Origin: Chloroflexota bacterium
GTDB taxonomy: Bacteria; Chloroflexota; Dehalococcoidia; Lucifugimonadales; Lucifugimonadaceae
NCBI GenBank assembly: GCA_016189845.1
Contig: JACPRT010000162.1
Span: forward strand, 1-17,436
Direction: 5' to 3'
DNA: 17,436 bases
The notes below the pieces were generated by a model. The model worked only from the letters and a program-made list of their open reading frames with translations. It searched no databases and was not told the origin of the DNA. This document shows, piece by piece, positions 7,740-13,158 of this stretch (its first letter is position 1; every line of letters begins with the position of its first letter). The position numbers and the translations under genes were made by a program.

Positions 7740-9073
7740 GCCCTTCCCTCCGCGAGCGCGGGCTCGAGTGCAGGTTCGAGTTCTGATTCGAGCGCGAGTT
7801 CGAGGACTTCGCCCTTGAGCGAGTAGGGCGACGTCTCGGTTATGCGGACGCGCACCGTATCTCCCACCGATGCTCCGCCGCGCGTCAGATAGACCAGTTT
7901 GTCGGTTCGAGTCCGGCCGGATGGCGCGCCCCTCGTTTCCCCATCGACCAGAACGTCGAACTCCTTCCCTTTCAAGGCCGAGTTGATTTCGGCCTGAATC
8001 TGTTCCTGGAGGTCACCTACCGCGTTCAAGCGCCGCTTCTTCTCGGCGCGATCCACGTCGTCGGGTTGCTTTCTGGACGCGATCGTGCCGGGACGTTCCG
8101 AGTAGGCGGCGGCGTGGACTTTGTCGAAGCGCACCTCGCGCAACATGTCGAGCGAGCGTTCGAACTGGTCCGCGGTCTCGCCCGGGAATCCGACGATCAG
8201 GTCTGTGACGATCGCGACGCCCGGTATCTCGGCGCGTAGCTGAGAAACAAGGTCCAGATAGTCGTCGCGGTTGTAACCACGCCGCATGGCGGTCAGTATT
8301 CCGTCGTCGCCCGCCTGGAACGGGAGATTGATGGTCTCGCAGACCTTTGGCAGGTCCGCCACCGCCCGGATGATGCGTTGCGTCATATCGCTCGGGTGGG
8401 AAGTCAGGAACCGGATGCGTTCGATGCCGTCGACCTGGTTGGCGGCGGACAGGAGGTCGGCCAGGTCCATGGGAGGGTCGAAGTCGTGGCCGTAGGCGTC
8501 TACTGTCTGGCCCAGATACGTCACATCTTTGACGCCACGTTCGGCCAGCATCCGAGTTTCGTGGATTACTTCGTCGATGGGGCGGCTTACCTGTCGACCG
8601 CGGCGATACGGGATGATGCAGAACGTGCAGAACTTGTCGCAGCCATGAATTACGGGGACGAACGTTGCGACGCTCGGAGCGGTCGGGATGAGCTGGCCGA
8701 TGCACCCTTCGGCGTCGATCCCGACCTTGTCCCCTACCGCTCTCAGGATTGGTCCGTACTCCTGGGGGCGAGCCCAGACATCGACCTGCGGGAAGCGGCG
8801 TCTGAGGACATCCTGCTTCGGGCCGACCATGCAGCCCATGACGACGATCATCCGGTCCGGGTCTGCCGTCTTGATCGGCCGCAGGGTGCCGAGCATTCCG
8901 GTGGCGGTGTCTTCTGCGGATTGACGAACGACGCAAGTGTTCAACACCACCACGTCGGCGTCATCGGGGCGCTCGCACGCGGACAGCCCCAGCTGGTCGA
9001 GCCCGCTTGCGAGCCGCTCGGAGTCCGACTTATTCATCTGGCACCCGACCGTCCAGATGTGGTACTTGGCCAT
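7736..9073 (-). CDS. miaB: tRNA-2-methylthio-N6-dimethylallyladenosine synthase MiaB
   Basis: A radical-SAM methylthiotransferase that adds the methylthio group to i6A37 of tRNAs reading UNN codons. The N-terminal domain has the three auxiliary-cluster cysteines, Cys11 (VGCQMNKSDSE), Cys47 (NTCVVRQSA) and Cys81 (GCMVGPKQ). The radical-SAM cluster motif is C145-x3-C149-x2-C152 (GCDKFCTFC). A TRAM RNA-binding domain covers about residues 375-432. GCQMNKSDSE favours MiaB over the RimO and MtaB relatives. I place the start at ATG 9073: AGGA lies 6 nt upstream and MAKYHIWTVGCQMN is the family N-terminus. The open frame reaches 9160, but the extra 29 residues are low-complexity. The C-terminus carries an unusual ELALESELEPALEPALAEG tail from a 12-bp repeat. 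tRNA-Ser(GCU) lies directly upstream on the same strand. Confidence 0.96.
   Translation of the reverse strand: MAKYHIWTVGCQMNKSDSERLASGLDQLGLSACERPDDADVVVLNTCVVRQSAEDTATGMLGTLRPIKTADPDRMIVVMGCMVGPKQDVLRRRFPQVDVWARPQEYGPILRAVGDKVGIDAEGCIGQLIPTAPSVATFVPVIHGCDKFCTFCIIPYRRGRQVSRPIDEVIHETRMLAERGVKDVTYLGQTVDAYGHDFDPPMDLADLLSAANQVDGIERIRFLTSHPSDMTQRIIRAVADLPKVCETINLPFQAGDDGILTAMRRGYNRDDYLDLVSQLRAEIPGVAIVTDLIVGFPGETADQFERSLDMLREVRFDKVHAAAYSERPGTIASRKQPDDVDRAEKKRRLNAVGDLQEQIQAEINSALKGKEFDVLVDGETRGAPSGRTRTDKLVYLTRGGASVGDTVRVRITETSPYSLKGEVLELALESELEPALEPALAEGRA
7764..7811 (-). repeat. 12-bp periodic repeat in the miaB C-terminal tail
   Basis: On the + strand TCGAG recurs exactly every 12 bp (7764, 7776, 7788, 7800). 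On the coding strand this gives four 4-residue units (LALE, SELE, PALE, PALA) that extend MiaB beyond its TRAM domain. The units are degenerate outside the TCGAG core, and the period keeps the frame. Confidence 0.7.
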
Positions 9074-9077
9074 CGTT

Positions 9078-9083
9078 CTTCCT
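9078..9083 (-). promoter_or_regulatory. ribosome binding site deciding the miaB start
   Basis: AGGAAG on the minus strand, with AGGA 6 nt before the ATG at 9073-9071. It favours this start over the upstream in-frame codon at 9160, which would add 29 low-complexity residues ahead of the conserved MiaB N-terminus. Confidence 0.7.
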
Positions 9084-9094
9084 GACTCGACCCT

Positions 9095-9231
9095 GTTCTC
9101 TTCCGGCCCGTTCCCCGGTTCTCTTCCAGCCGTTTCTGCCGTCAGGCTGGTCTCTGCCACCCTACCCTTGCCGCCTATCCCTTCCGGCCTGTTACCTGCG
9201 GGCCCGTCTGTTTCGGCGTTCTGTTCCAGCC
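9095..9231 (-). repeat. four copies of a 14-bp motif in the tRNA-Ser/miaB spacer
   Basis: The 234-nt spacer between tRNA-Ser and miaB contains four copies of a motif reading GGCYGGAASAGAAC on the miaB strand: 9095-9108, 9118-9131, 9176-9189 (most divergent) and 9218-9231. The whole spacer is purine-rich on that strand. Spacing is irregular (23, 58 and 42 nt between starts). No gene is visible. If transcription from the tRNA promoter continues into miaB, these lie in the untranslated leader. Confidence 0.55.
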
Positions 9232-9307
9232 TCGCCGTTTTCAGGTAAGCGCGCTTGCGGCTTCGGTACCTGTGGCGCTTCCCGGTGCGTCCCGGTGATC
9301 AAAGAGC

Positions 9308-9401
9308 TGGCGGAGGGAGAGGGATTCGAACCCTCGGTAGGCACTTACGCACCTACACCCACTTAGCAGGCGGGCGCACTAGACCACTATGCGATCCCTC
9401 C
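9308..9401 (-). tRNA. tRNA-Ser (anticodon GCU)
   Basis: Read on the minus strand the gene begins GGAGGGA (9401-9395) and closes with the complementary TCCCTCC (9318-9312), discriminator G and encoded CCA (9310-9308). The anticodon loop is CTGCTAA with GCT as anticodon, flanked by a 5-bp stem (CCCGC/GTGGG with one G-U). A long variable arm (TAGG...CCTA pairing) marks it as class II, and the T arm is GAGGGTTCGAATCCCTC. All fit tRNA-Ser reading AGC/AGU. The encoded CCA and G73 are consistent with a functional gene. It lies upstream of miaB on the same strand. Confidence 0.97.
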
Positions 9402-9415
9402 ACACCTTCCTTCGG

Positions 9416-9445
9416 ACGGTAGCAGACGCTTCGAAGCTGGCACAA
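9416..9445 (-). promoter_or_regulatory. possible tRNA-Ser promoter
   Basis: On the minus strand TTGTGC (9445-9440) and TACCGT (9421-9416) are separated by 18 nt, with TGC just before the -10. Transcription would begin near 9409, eight bases before the tRNA 5' end. Both hexamers are imperfect, so this is tentative. Confidence 0.3.
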
Positions 9446-9475
9446 TGCGCGGCGACGAAACTCGTGGATTTATAC

Positions 9476-9489
9476 GTGAAATATTTCAC
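9476..9489. promoter_or_regulatory. 14-bp perfect palindrome of CRP/FNR type
   Basis: GTGAAATATTTCAC is a perfect inverted repeat in the only clearly AT-rich patch of the region. It contains GTGA-N6-TCAC, the core of CRP/FNR-family sites (TGTGA-N6-TCACA), and the flanking A matches as well. A TATAAA (minus strand, 9474-9469) lies beside it. It is centred about 73 bp upstream of the proposed tRNA-Ser start. Binding by such a regulator is inference. Confidence 0.45.
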
Positions 9490-9729
9490 ACAGTTGGCGG
9501 CCGGTTTTCGCAGGTCCGGCGCCCACGTTCCAGGCGGCATGGCACCGGTTTGATACCTCGCCAGGGACGCCCGATGGTCAATACGCGCCTGGGTATCGCT
9601 CTGCGCTGCACCCGCAACTTGATGTCACGGGTGACGTCAAAACGGCGATATGACATCACGGGCGGCATCAGATCACGGGGAGCGCGATGAGGACTACCGG
9701 CCCCGCTGTCGGGTGATCCTCGCAGGGCT

Positions 9730-10425
9730 CTACTGGTTCCCCTGAGGGTGGCCTACGTCGCCGATCCAGGCCTCGCCGCCCTCGAAGTACTCCTTCTTCC
9801 AGATCGGTACGACTTCCTTTAGCCGGTCGACGAAGTACAGAGCGGCTTCAAAGGCGGGCCGGCGGTGTGCGGCGCTGACTGCGACTACCAGGCTGGTCTC
9901 GCCGATATCGACGCGGCCGATGCGATGTCCGACCGCGACACGGTCGACCGCCCACCGCTGCTTCATTTCAGCGATGAGTTCGCGGATCTTGCGATCGGCC
10001 ATCGGACGGTACGCCTCGTATTCCAGGTAGAGGACCTTGCGCCCTTCGTTGTGGTTGCGGGTGACGCCCTCAAACGTGACGACCGCGCCATCGAAGTCTG
10101 CCCGCACCTTCGCCGAGTACGTGGCGGGATCCAGCCTCTCAGACGTGATCTTGATGAAATCGCTCGCGGCGGTCTCGATCGCGCCGCCGCTGACCGGCGG
10201 GATGAGCGCGAGCTCGTCGCCCTCCTTCAGTTCGTATGAAGGTGGCACGTATTCTTCGTTGACCGCTGTCATCAGAAGGGTGGTGGGCTTCCATCGCCTG
10301 GGGGTCGCGCGCTGTGCCTGGTCAATGGCCATTGCGACGGTGGCCCCGGCCGGAAGCTCCAACTCGGCCGACCTCGCGCCCGCGCGCTCGCGTAAGCCCG
10401 CGAAAAACAGGACCTTGATCCGCAT
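9730..10425 (-). CDS. moaDE: molybdopterin synthase, MoaD-MoaE fusion
   Basis: One 231-aa polypeptide carries both subunits of molybdopterin synthase, which puts the dithiolene sulfurs on precursor Z (cPMP) to make molybdopterin. Residues 1-81 are the MoaD ubiquitin-like part (MRIKVLFFAGLRERAG to IPPVSGG), ending in the Gly80-Gly81 that would carry the thiocarboxylate. Residues from about 88 are MoaE, with VTFEGVTRNHNEG, YLEYEAYRPMA, HRIGRVDIGE and PIWKKEYFEGGEAWIG; the Lys pair holds the catalytic lysine. A Gly-Gly in mid-protein cannot be thiocarboxylated unless the chain is cut; the mycobacterial fusion MoaX is reported to be processed this way. The start is ATG 10425, at the conserved MoaD N-terminus; the frame extends upstream to 10497 without homology. 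It is divergent from rpsP; no other moa genes are nearby. Confidence 0.95.
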   Translation of the reverse strand: MRIKVLFFAGLRERAGARSAELELPAGATVAMAIDQAQRATPRRWKPTTLLMTAVNEEYVPPSYELKEGDELALIPPVSGGAIETAASDFIKITSERLDPATYSAKVRADFDGAVVTFEGVTRNHNEGRKVLYLEYEAYRPMADRKIRELIAEMKQRWAVDRVAVGHRIGRVDIGETSLVVAVSAAHRRPAFEAALYFVDRLKEVVPIWKKEYFEGGEAWIGDVGHPQGNQ

Positions 10426-10441
10426 CGAACCCACAGCTTCG

Positions 10442-10449
10442 AGTATACT
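10442..10449. promoter_or_regulatory. symmetrical -10 element between moaD-moaE and rpsP
   Basis: AGTATACT is its own reverse complement and gives TATACT, close to the -10 consensus, on both strands. For rpsP, transcription would start near 10456; for moaD-moaE near 10435, about ten bases before the ATG. No convincing -35 is seen on either side, so the call rests on the -10 and its position. Confidence 0.4.
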
Positions 10450-10455
10450 GGGAAT

Positions 10456-10492
10456 CGCGTCTTGCGGACGCGCCCTGCCGGCCGTGTGGCCG
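10456..10492 (+). promoter_or_regulatory. two hairpins in the rpsP leader
   Basis: CGCGTC (10456-10461) pairs with GACGCG (10467-10472) around a 5-nt loop, and CGGCC (10479-10483) pairs with GGCCG (10488-10492) around GTGT. Both lie between the likely start of transcription and the rpsP ribosome site. They could be an autoregulatory leader; function is unknown. Confidence 0.4.
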
Positions 10493-10514
10493 TGCATCTC
10501 GTGAACCCGCGATC

Positions 10515-10518
10515 GGAG
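10515..10518 (+). promoter_or_regulatory. ribosome binding site deciding the rpsP start
   Basis: GGAG 9 nt before the ATG at 10528. It agrees with the conserved MVRIRLRR N-terminus of S16 and rules out the upstream in-frame start near 10462. Confidence 0.75.
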
Positions 10519-10527
10519 TCTGGATCA

Positions 10528-10785
10528 ATGGTCCGTATTCGCCTGCGCCGTGTCGGCGCAAAGGGCCGACCGTACTACCGGATTGTGGTGGCCGACCAGC
10601 GCGCGGCGCGCGACGGCGCCATCATCGAGCAGCTGGGGACCTACGATCCTATGCAGCAACCGCCTGCCATCAAGGTTGACGCCGAAAAGGCGACCCGGTG
10701 GATCAAAAACGGCGCCCAGCCTTCCGAAGGGGTCACCCCACTGCTGCGCATCGCAGGCGTTCTCCCGCCGTTCAAGTCTAAATGA
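10528..10785 (+). CDS. rpsP: 30S ribosomal protein S16
   Basis: S16 is a primary-assembly protein of the small ribosomal subunit. The 85-aa length is typical. The N-terminus MVRIRLRRVGAKGRPYYRIV and the following VADQRAARDGAIIEQLGTYDP are the family signature, with the usual GAQPSEGVTPLLRIAGV near the end. The start is supported by GGAG at 10515. It is the first gene of the rpsP-khpA-rimM set, an order widely kept in bacteria. khpA follows after 34 nt. Confidence 0.98.
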   Translation: MVRIRLRRVGAKGRPYYRIVVADQRAARDGAIIEQLGTYDPMQQPPAIKVDAEKATRWIKNGAQPSEGVTPLLRIAGVLPPFKSK

Positions 10786-10819
10786 GTCGGCCAGCACAAG
10801 CACAGGTAGGATTGCCAGC

Positions 10820-11047
10820 ATGCGTGAAATGGTCGAGTACATCGCCAAGGCGCTCGCAACGAACCCCGAGGCGGTCGAGGTCAGCGAAGAGACCCGGGGC
10901 AATCGCACCGTGCTCCGCCTGAAGGTCTCCGACGACGACAAGGGCAAGGTGATCGGCCGCGGGGGCCGGGTTGCCCAGTCGATCCGGGCCCTCATCCGCG
11001 TCGCCGCCGTTAAGCACCGCACCCGCGCCGTCCTGGAGATCGACTAA
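10820..11047 (+). CDS. khpA: KH-domain RNA-binding protein KhpA (YlqC)
   Basis: A 75-aa single KH-domain protein. The RNA-binding GxxG loop is visible as GKVIGRGGR at 42-50, preceded by the beta strand RTVLRLKV and followed by the helix AQSIRALIRVAA. KhpA dimerises and in firmicutes acts with KhpB in RNA binding and cell-division or cell-wall control. The start ATG 10820 is preceded by AGG-type purines at 10804-10810 and gives the standard N-terminus (MREMVEYIAKALA). It sits between rpsP and rimM, as in many bacteria. Confidence 0.95.
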   Translation: MREMVEYIAKALATNPEAVEVSEETRGNRTVLRLKVSDDDKGKVIGRGGRVAQSIRALIRVAAVKHRTRAVLEID

Positions 11048-11053
11048 CCGGCG

Positions 11054-11644
11054 TTGGTGCAACGCCGCCGGCGCTCTTCTCCCACCCGCCCCCGAGCGCA
11101 GCGGCCCGCGGGGCCCTCGGCAAGCCAGGCGACGGGGTCACGCGTAGCCGTCGGAGTAGTCCGCCGTCCCTGGGGCTTCGACGGCAGCATCGCCGTGGCA
11201 CAGTTTTCCGATGACCCTGCCCGTTTCACGTCTGGGGACCAGGTCTTTATCGATGGCGCTGGCTTCTCGGTCGAGAAGGTCCACTCCTCCGGCAACTCGA
11301 TGGTCCTCAAGCTGGCGTCGGTGGACACCGAGGACCAGGCGAGCGCGCTGCGGGGTCACACCATCGAAATGGACGCCGCCGCCCTTCCATCACAGCCTGC
11401 CGGGGTCTACTACCACTACCAGATCATCGGCGCGCGGGTGGTCACCGTGGGCGGCGAGGAGCTCGGCACCGTCACGGAAATCCTCGAGACGGGAAGCAAC
11501 GACGTGTACATCGTCCGGCCCGCGCCACGCCCTGGCCAGAAGGGGGCGCCGGAAATACTGGTCCCCGCCCTCAAGGACGTCGTCGTGAGGGTTGACACCG
11601 AGCATGGCGTGATCGAGGTCGACCTCCCGGAAGGTCTGCGCTAG
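11054..11644 (+). CDS. rimM: ribosome maturation factor RimM
   Basis: RimM binds S19 and helps mature the 30S head. The N-terminal beta-barrel begins at about residue 29 with SRVAVGVVRRPWGFDGSIAV (family VGxIxxPHGxxGEV; here Trp-Gly-Phe-Asp replaces His-Gly-x-x). The PRC-barrel half follows (VYYHYQIIGARVVTVGGEELGTVTEIL...NDVYIVRP) and ends in the typical EILVPALKDVVVRVDTEHGVIEVDLPEGLR. The start is uncertain: TTG 11054 or GTG 11057, both just after the khpA stop and without a clear Shine-Dalgarno; the first 28 residues are Arg/Pro-rich and not part of the fold. trmD, the usual next gene, is missing. Confidence 0.93.
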   Translation: MVQRRRRSSPTRPRAQRPAGPSASQATGSRVAVGVVRRPWGFDGSIAVAQFSDDPARFTSGDQVFIDGAGFSVEKVHSSGNSMVLKLASVDTEDQASALRGHTIEMDAAALPSQPAGVYYHYQIIGARVVTVGGEELGTVTEILETGSNDVYIVRPAPRPGQKGAPEILVPALKDVVVRVDTEHGVIEVDLPEGLR

Positions 11645-11727
11645 GCTCGAGCCCCTTCGCCAAGGCCCGACCCCCGGCTCAGACAGCTGTAAGTTGCGCC
11701 ACGGAGCATGAGAGGAGAAAAAAACCG

Positions 11728-12255
11728 GTGCGGATCGAAAAGGTCGAAACGTGGCTCGTATGGCGCTGGTTGACGGTGAGGATCACCACCGACGGCGGAC
11801 TTCAGGGCGTGGGTGAAGGGACGTTCTGGGGCTACGCGCACGCGGCTGAAGAGATCGCAAAGGCCGCAGGCAAAGACCTGATCGGACAGGACCCTCGGCA
11901 CATCGAGCACATCTGGAACGCGGCGTACCGCAAATACAGTTTCCGCAGCGCGGCAATCGTCAGCGCCATCAGCGCGTTCGACCAGGCGCTCTGGGACATC
12001 AAGGGCAAGCGTTACGGCGCCCCGGTATGGGATCTCCTTGGCGGGCGAGTCCCAAGCAACAACCCGTACAGTCCCAACGACTGGTCGACCAGTATCGACA
12101 ACCCCGACAACCTCAAGCGGCGGATGGCCGCAACGCCACTGGGGCGTCTTCAGACGCCGGAGGACATCGCGAAGGCGTTCGCGTTCGTAGCTTCGGACGA
12201 CGCGGACATGATCACCGGGTCGAACCTGATCGTCGATGGCGGCGCCGCGATATGA
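11728..12255 (+). CDS. chimeric ORF: enolase-superfamily N-domain joined to SDR C-terminus
   Basis: An intact 175-codon ORF built from two unrelated families. Residues 1-108 are the N-terminal capping domain of a mandelate-racemase/galactonate-dehydratase type enzyme (MRIEKVETWLVWRW, GGLQGVGEGTFWGY, ISAFDQALWDIKGKRYGAPVWDLLGGRV). From about residue 116 it is the end of a short-chain dehydrogenase (NPDNLKRRMAATPLGRLQTPEDIAKAFAFVASDDADMITGSNLIVDGG). Missing are the enolase barrel with its metal ligands and catalytic lysines, and the SDR Rossmann fold with Tyr-x3-Lys, so neither activity is expected. The join lies near 12049-12085. GTG at 11728 has a good AGGAG (11713-11717) 10 nt upstream, so it can be translated. 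Most likely it is the scar of an in-frame deletion between neighbouring enolase and SDR genes. A genuine new capping or oligomer protein, or an assembly join error, are alternatives. It occupies the usual trmD slot after rimM. Confidence 0.85.
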   Translation: MRIEKVETWLVWRWLTVRITTDGGLQGVGEGTFWGYAHAAEEIAKAAGKDLIGQDPRHIEHIWNAAYRKYSFRSAAIVSAISAFDQALWDIKGKRYGAPVWDLLGGRVPSNNPYSPNDWSTSIDNPDNLKRRMAATPLGRLQTPEDIAKAFAFVASDDADMITGSNLIVDGGAAI

Positions 12256-12265
12256 ATCCGCGGCT

Positions 12266-12293
12266 TTGACCACCCAGATTCGGCGCTGATACC
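12266..12293 (+). promoter_or_regulatory. possible yebC promoter
   Basis: TTGACC (12266-12271) and GATACC (12288-12293), 16 nt apart, upstream of yebC. Transcription would start near 12300. The -10 is weak, and the same sequence resembles half of the repeat at 14077-14098, so the call is tentative. Confidence 0.3.
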
Positions 12294-12349
12294 ATCGATT
12301 CACCAAACGGGCAATCACCCCGCTCTGCCCCTCACGGAGGGACGCGAGT

Positions 12350-13105
12350 ATGTCCGGCCATTCCAAGTGGAGCACGATCAAGCACAAGAAGGCCATCACC
12401 GACCAGCGCCGTGGCGCTTTGTTCACGAAGCTGGCCCGTGAAATCATTGTGGCGGCCCGTGAGGGCGGCGGCGACGCCGAAATGAATTTCCGGCTCCGGC
12501 TGGCAGTCAACAACGCCCGCAACTCCAACATGCCCAACGACAACATCGACCGGGCGATCAAGAAGGGCGCTGGGACCGACAGCGGCGGGGAGCAGCTCCA
12601 TGAGGTCATGTACGAGGGCTACGCCCCGGGAGGCGCGGCGATCCTCGTGCAGGCGCTAACCGACAACCGGAATCGCACAGCCGCGGAGATTCGCTCGAGG
12701 TTCACGAAGGCGGGCGGCAACCTGGCCGAGTCCGGTGCGGTCGCCTGGGGATTCGAGACCAAGGGCACCGTCCATGTAACGCTCGATGGTCTGAACCCGG
12801 ACGACCTGGCCCTCGAGGCGGTCGATGCCGGCGCAGAGGACTTCACAATCGACGGCAATTCGATCGAGTTCACCGCGTCCCATGCGGACCTGGCGAAGCT
12901 CCGGTCGTTCCTGGAAACGAAGGCTGGCGTCACGATCGACACCGCCGAATTCGCGATGGTCCCGAAGACCACGGTCCTGCTGGACCAGGCCAAGGCGCAG
13001 CAGACCATAAGGCTCCTCGAATCACTCGAGGACCTTGACGACGTCCAGAAGGTCTACTCGAACGCCGACTTCCCGGACGAGGTGCTCGCGGCCGCGTCCC
13101 GGTAG
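12350..13105 (+). CDS. yebC: YebC/PmpR family protein
   Basis: A 251-aa member of the YebC/TACO1 family, long annotated as a transcriptional regulator and more recently linked to translation through polyproline stretches. The N-terminus MSGHSKWSTIKHKKAITDQRR is the family hallmark, followed by KLAREIIVAAREGGGDAEMNFRLRLAV and NMPNDNIDRAIKKG. The middle YEGYAPGGAAILVQALTDNRNRT and the end LLESLEDLDDVQKVYSNADFPDEV are also typical. The ATG is preceded by GGAGG (12336-12340) with a 9-nt spacer. ruvC, a common neighbour, is absent; the next gene is a methyltransferase. Confidence 0.97.
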   Translation: MSGHSKWSTIKHKKAITDQRRGALFTKLAREIIVAAREGGGDAEMNFRLRLAVNNARNSNMPNDNIDRAIKKGAGTDSGGEQLHEVMYEGYAPGGAAILVQALTDNRNRTAAEIRSRFTKAGGNLAESGAVAWGFETKGTVHVTLDGLNPDDLALEAVDAGAEDFTIDGNSIEFTASHADLAKLRSFLETKAGVTIDTAEFAMVPKTTVLLDQAKAQQTIRLLESLEDLDDVQKVYSNADFPDEVLAAASR

Positions 13106-13106
13106 A

Positions 13107-13140
13107 TGCGGGTGAACCCGCACAGAGCGCCTGTTGCGCT
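13107..13140 (+). other. two adjacent hairpins after yebC
   Basis: TGCGGG (13107-13112) pairs with CCCGCA (13117-13122) around a TGAA loop, and AGCGC (13126-13130) pairs with GCGCT (13136-13140) around CTGTT. They fill most of the 53-nt gap before the methyltransferase gene. No T-run follows, so a classical intrinsic terminator is not shown; attenuation or transcript-end protection is possible. Confidence 0.4.
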
Positions 13141-13158
13141 GCTGGCGCGCCGACGTAC

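Larger units (their letters stand above)
9402..9729. other. gene-free stretch between moaD-moaE and tRNA-Ser, rich in palindromes
   Basis: About 330 nt without a convincing gene; the one open frame here (81 codons, +, from 9445) has no recognisable product or ribosome site. It holds an AT-rich patch with a 14-bp perfect palindrome (9476-9489); a bulged hairpin, GATACC (9552-9557) and CAGG (9562-9565) pairing with CCTG (9588-9591) and GGTATC (9592-9597); the palindrome TGACGTCA (9632-9639); an inverted pair TGATGTCA (9620-9627) and TGACATCA (9651-9658); and three TCACGGG copies (9625, 9656, 9673). This could be regulatory or a small structured RNA; nothing identifies it. Confidence 0.6.

Noticed and set aside
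9007..9366. Plus-strand ORF containing EGEGFEPSVGT
   Set aside because: This phrase is the familiar antisense translation of a tRNA-Ser gene; it lies over the tRNA and the miaB leader and is not a protein.
9308..9401. Integration site of a genomic island at tRNA-Ser
   Set aside because: No integrase, and no duplicate of the tRNA 3' end seen in the window; neighbours are core genes.
9632..9639. TGACGTCA as a cAMP-response (CRE/bZIP) site
   Set aside because: That reading belongs to eukaryotic bZIP factors; in this bacterial context it is only noted as a palindrome.
9445..9690. 81-codon plus-strand ORF in the gene-free stretch
   Set aside because: No ribosome site, Arg-rich translation without domain features, and it covers several palindromes better explained as regulatory.
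11649..11680. Intrinsic terminator after rimM
   Set aside because: GAGCC/GGCTC and CCTT/AAGG can pair, but the stems are short, the spacing is long and there is no T-run.
11641..12609. 322-codon minus-strand ORF
   Set aside because: Overlaps the chimeric ORF and the yebC start on the opposite strand, with no recognisable domain.
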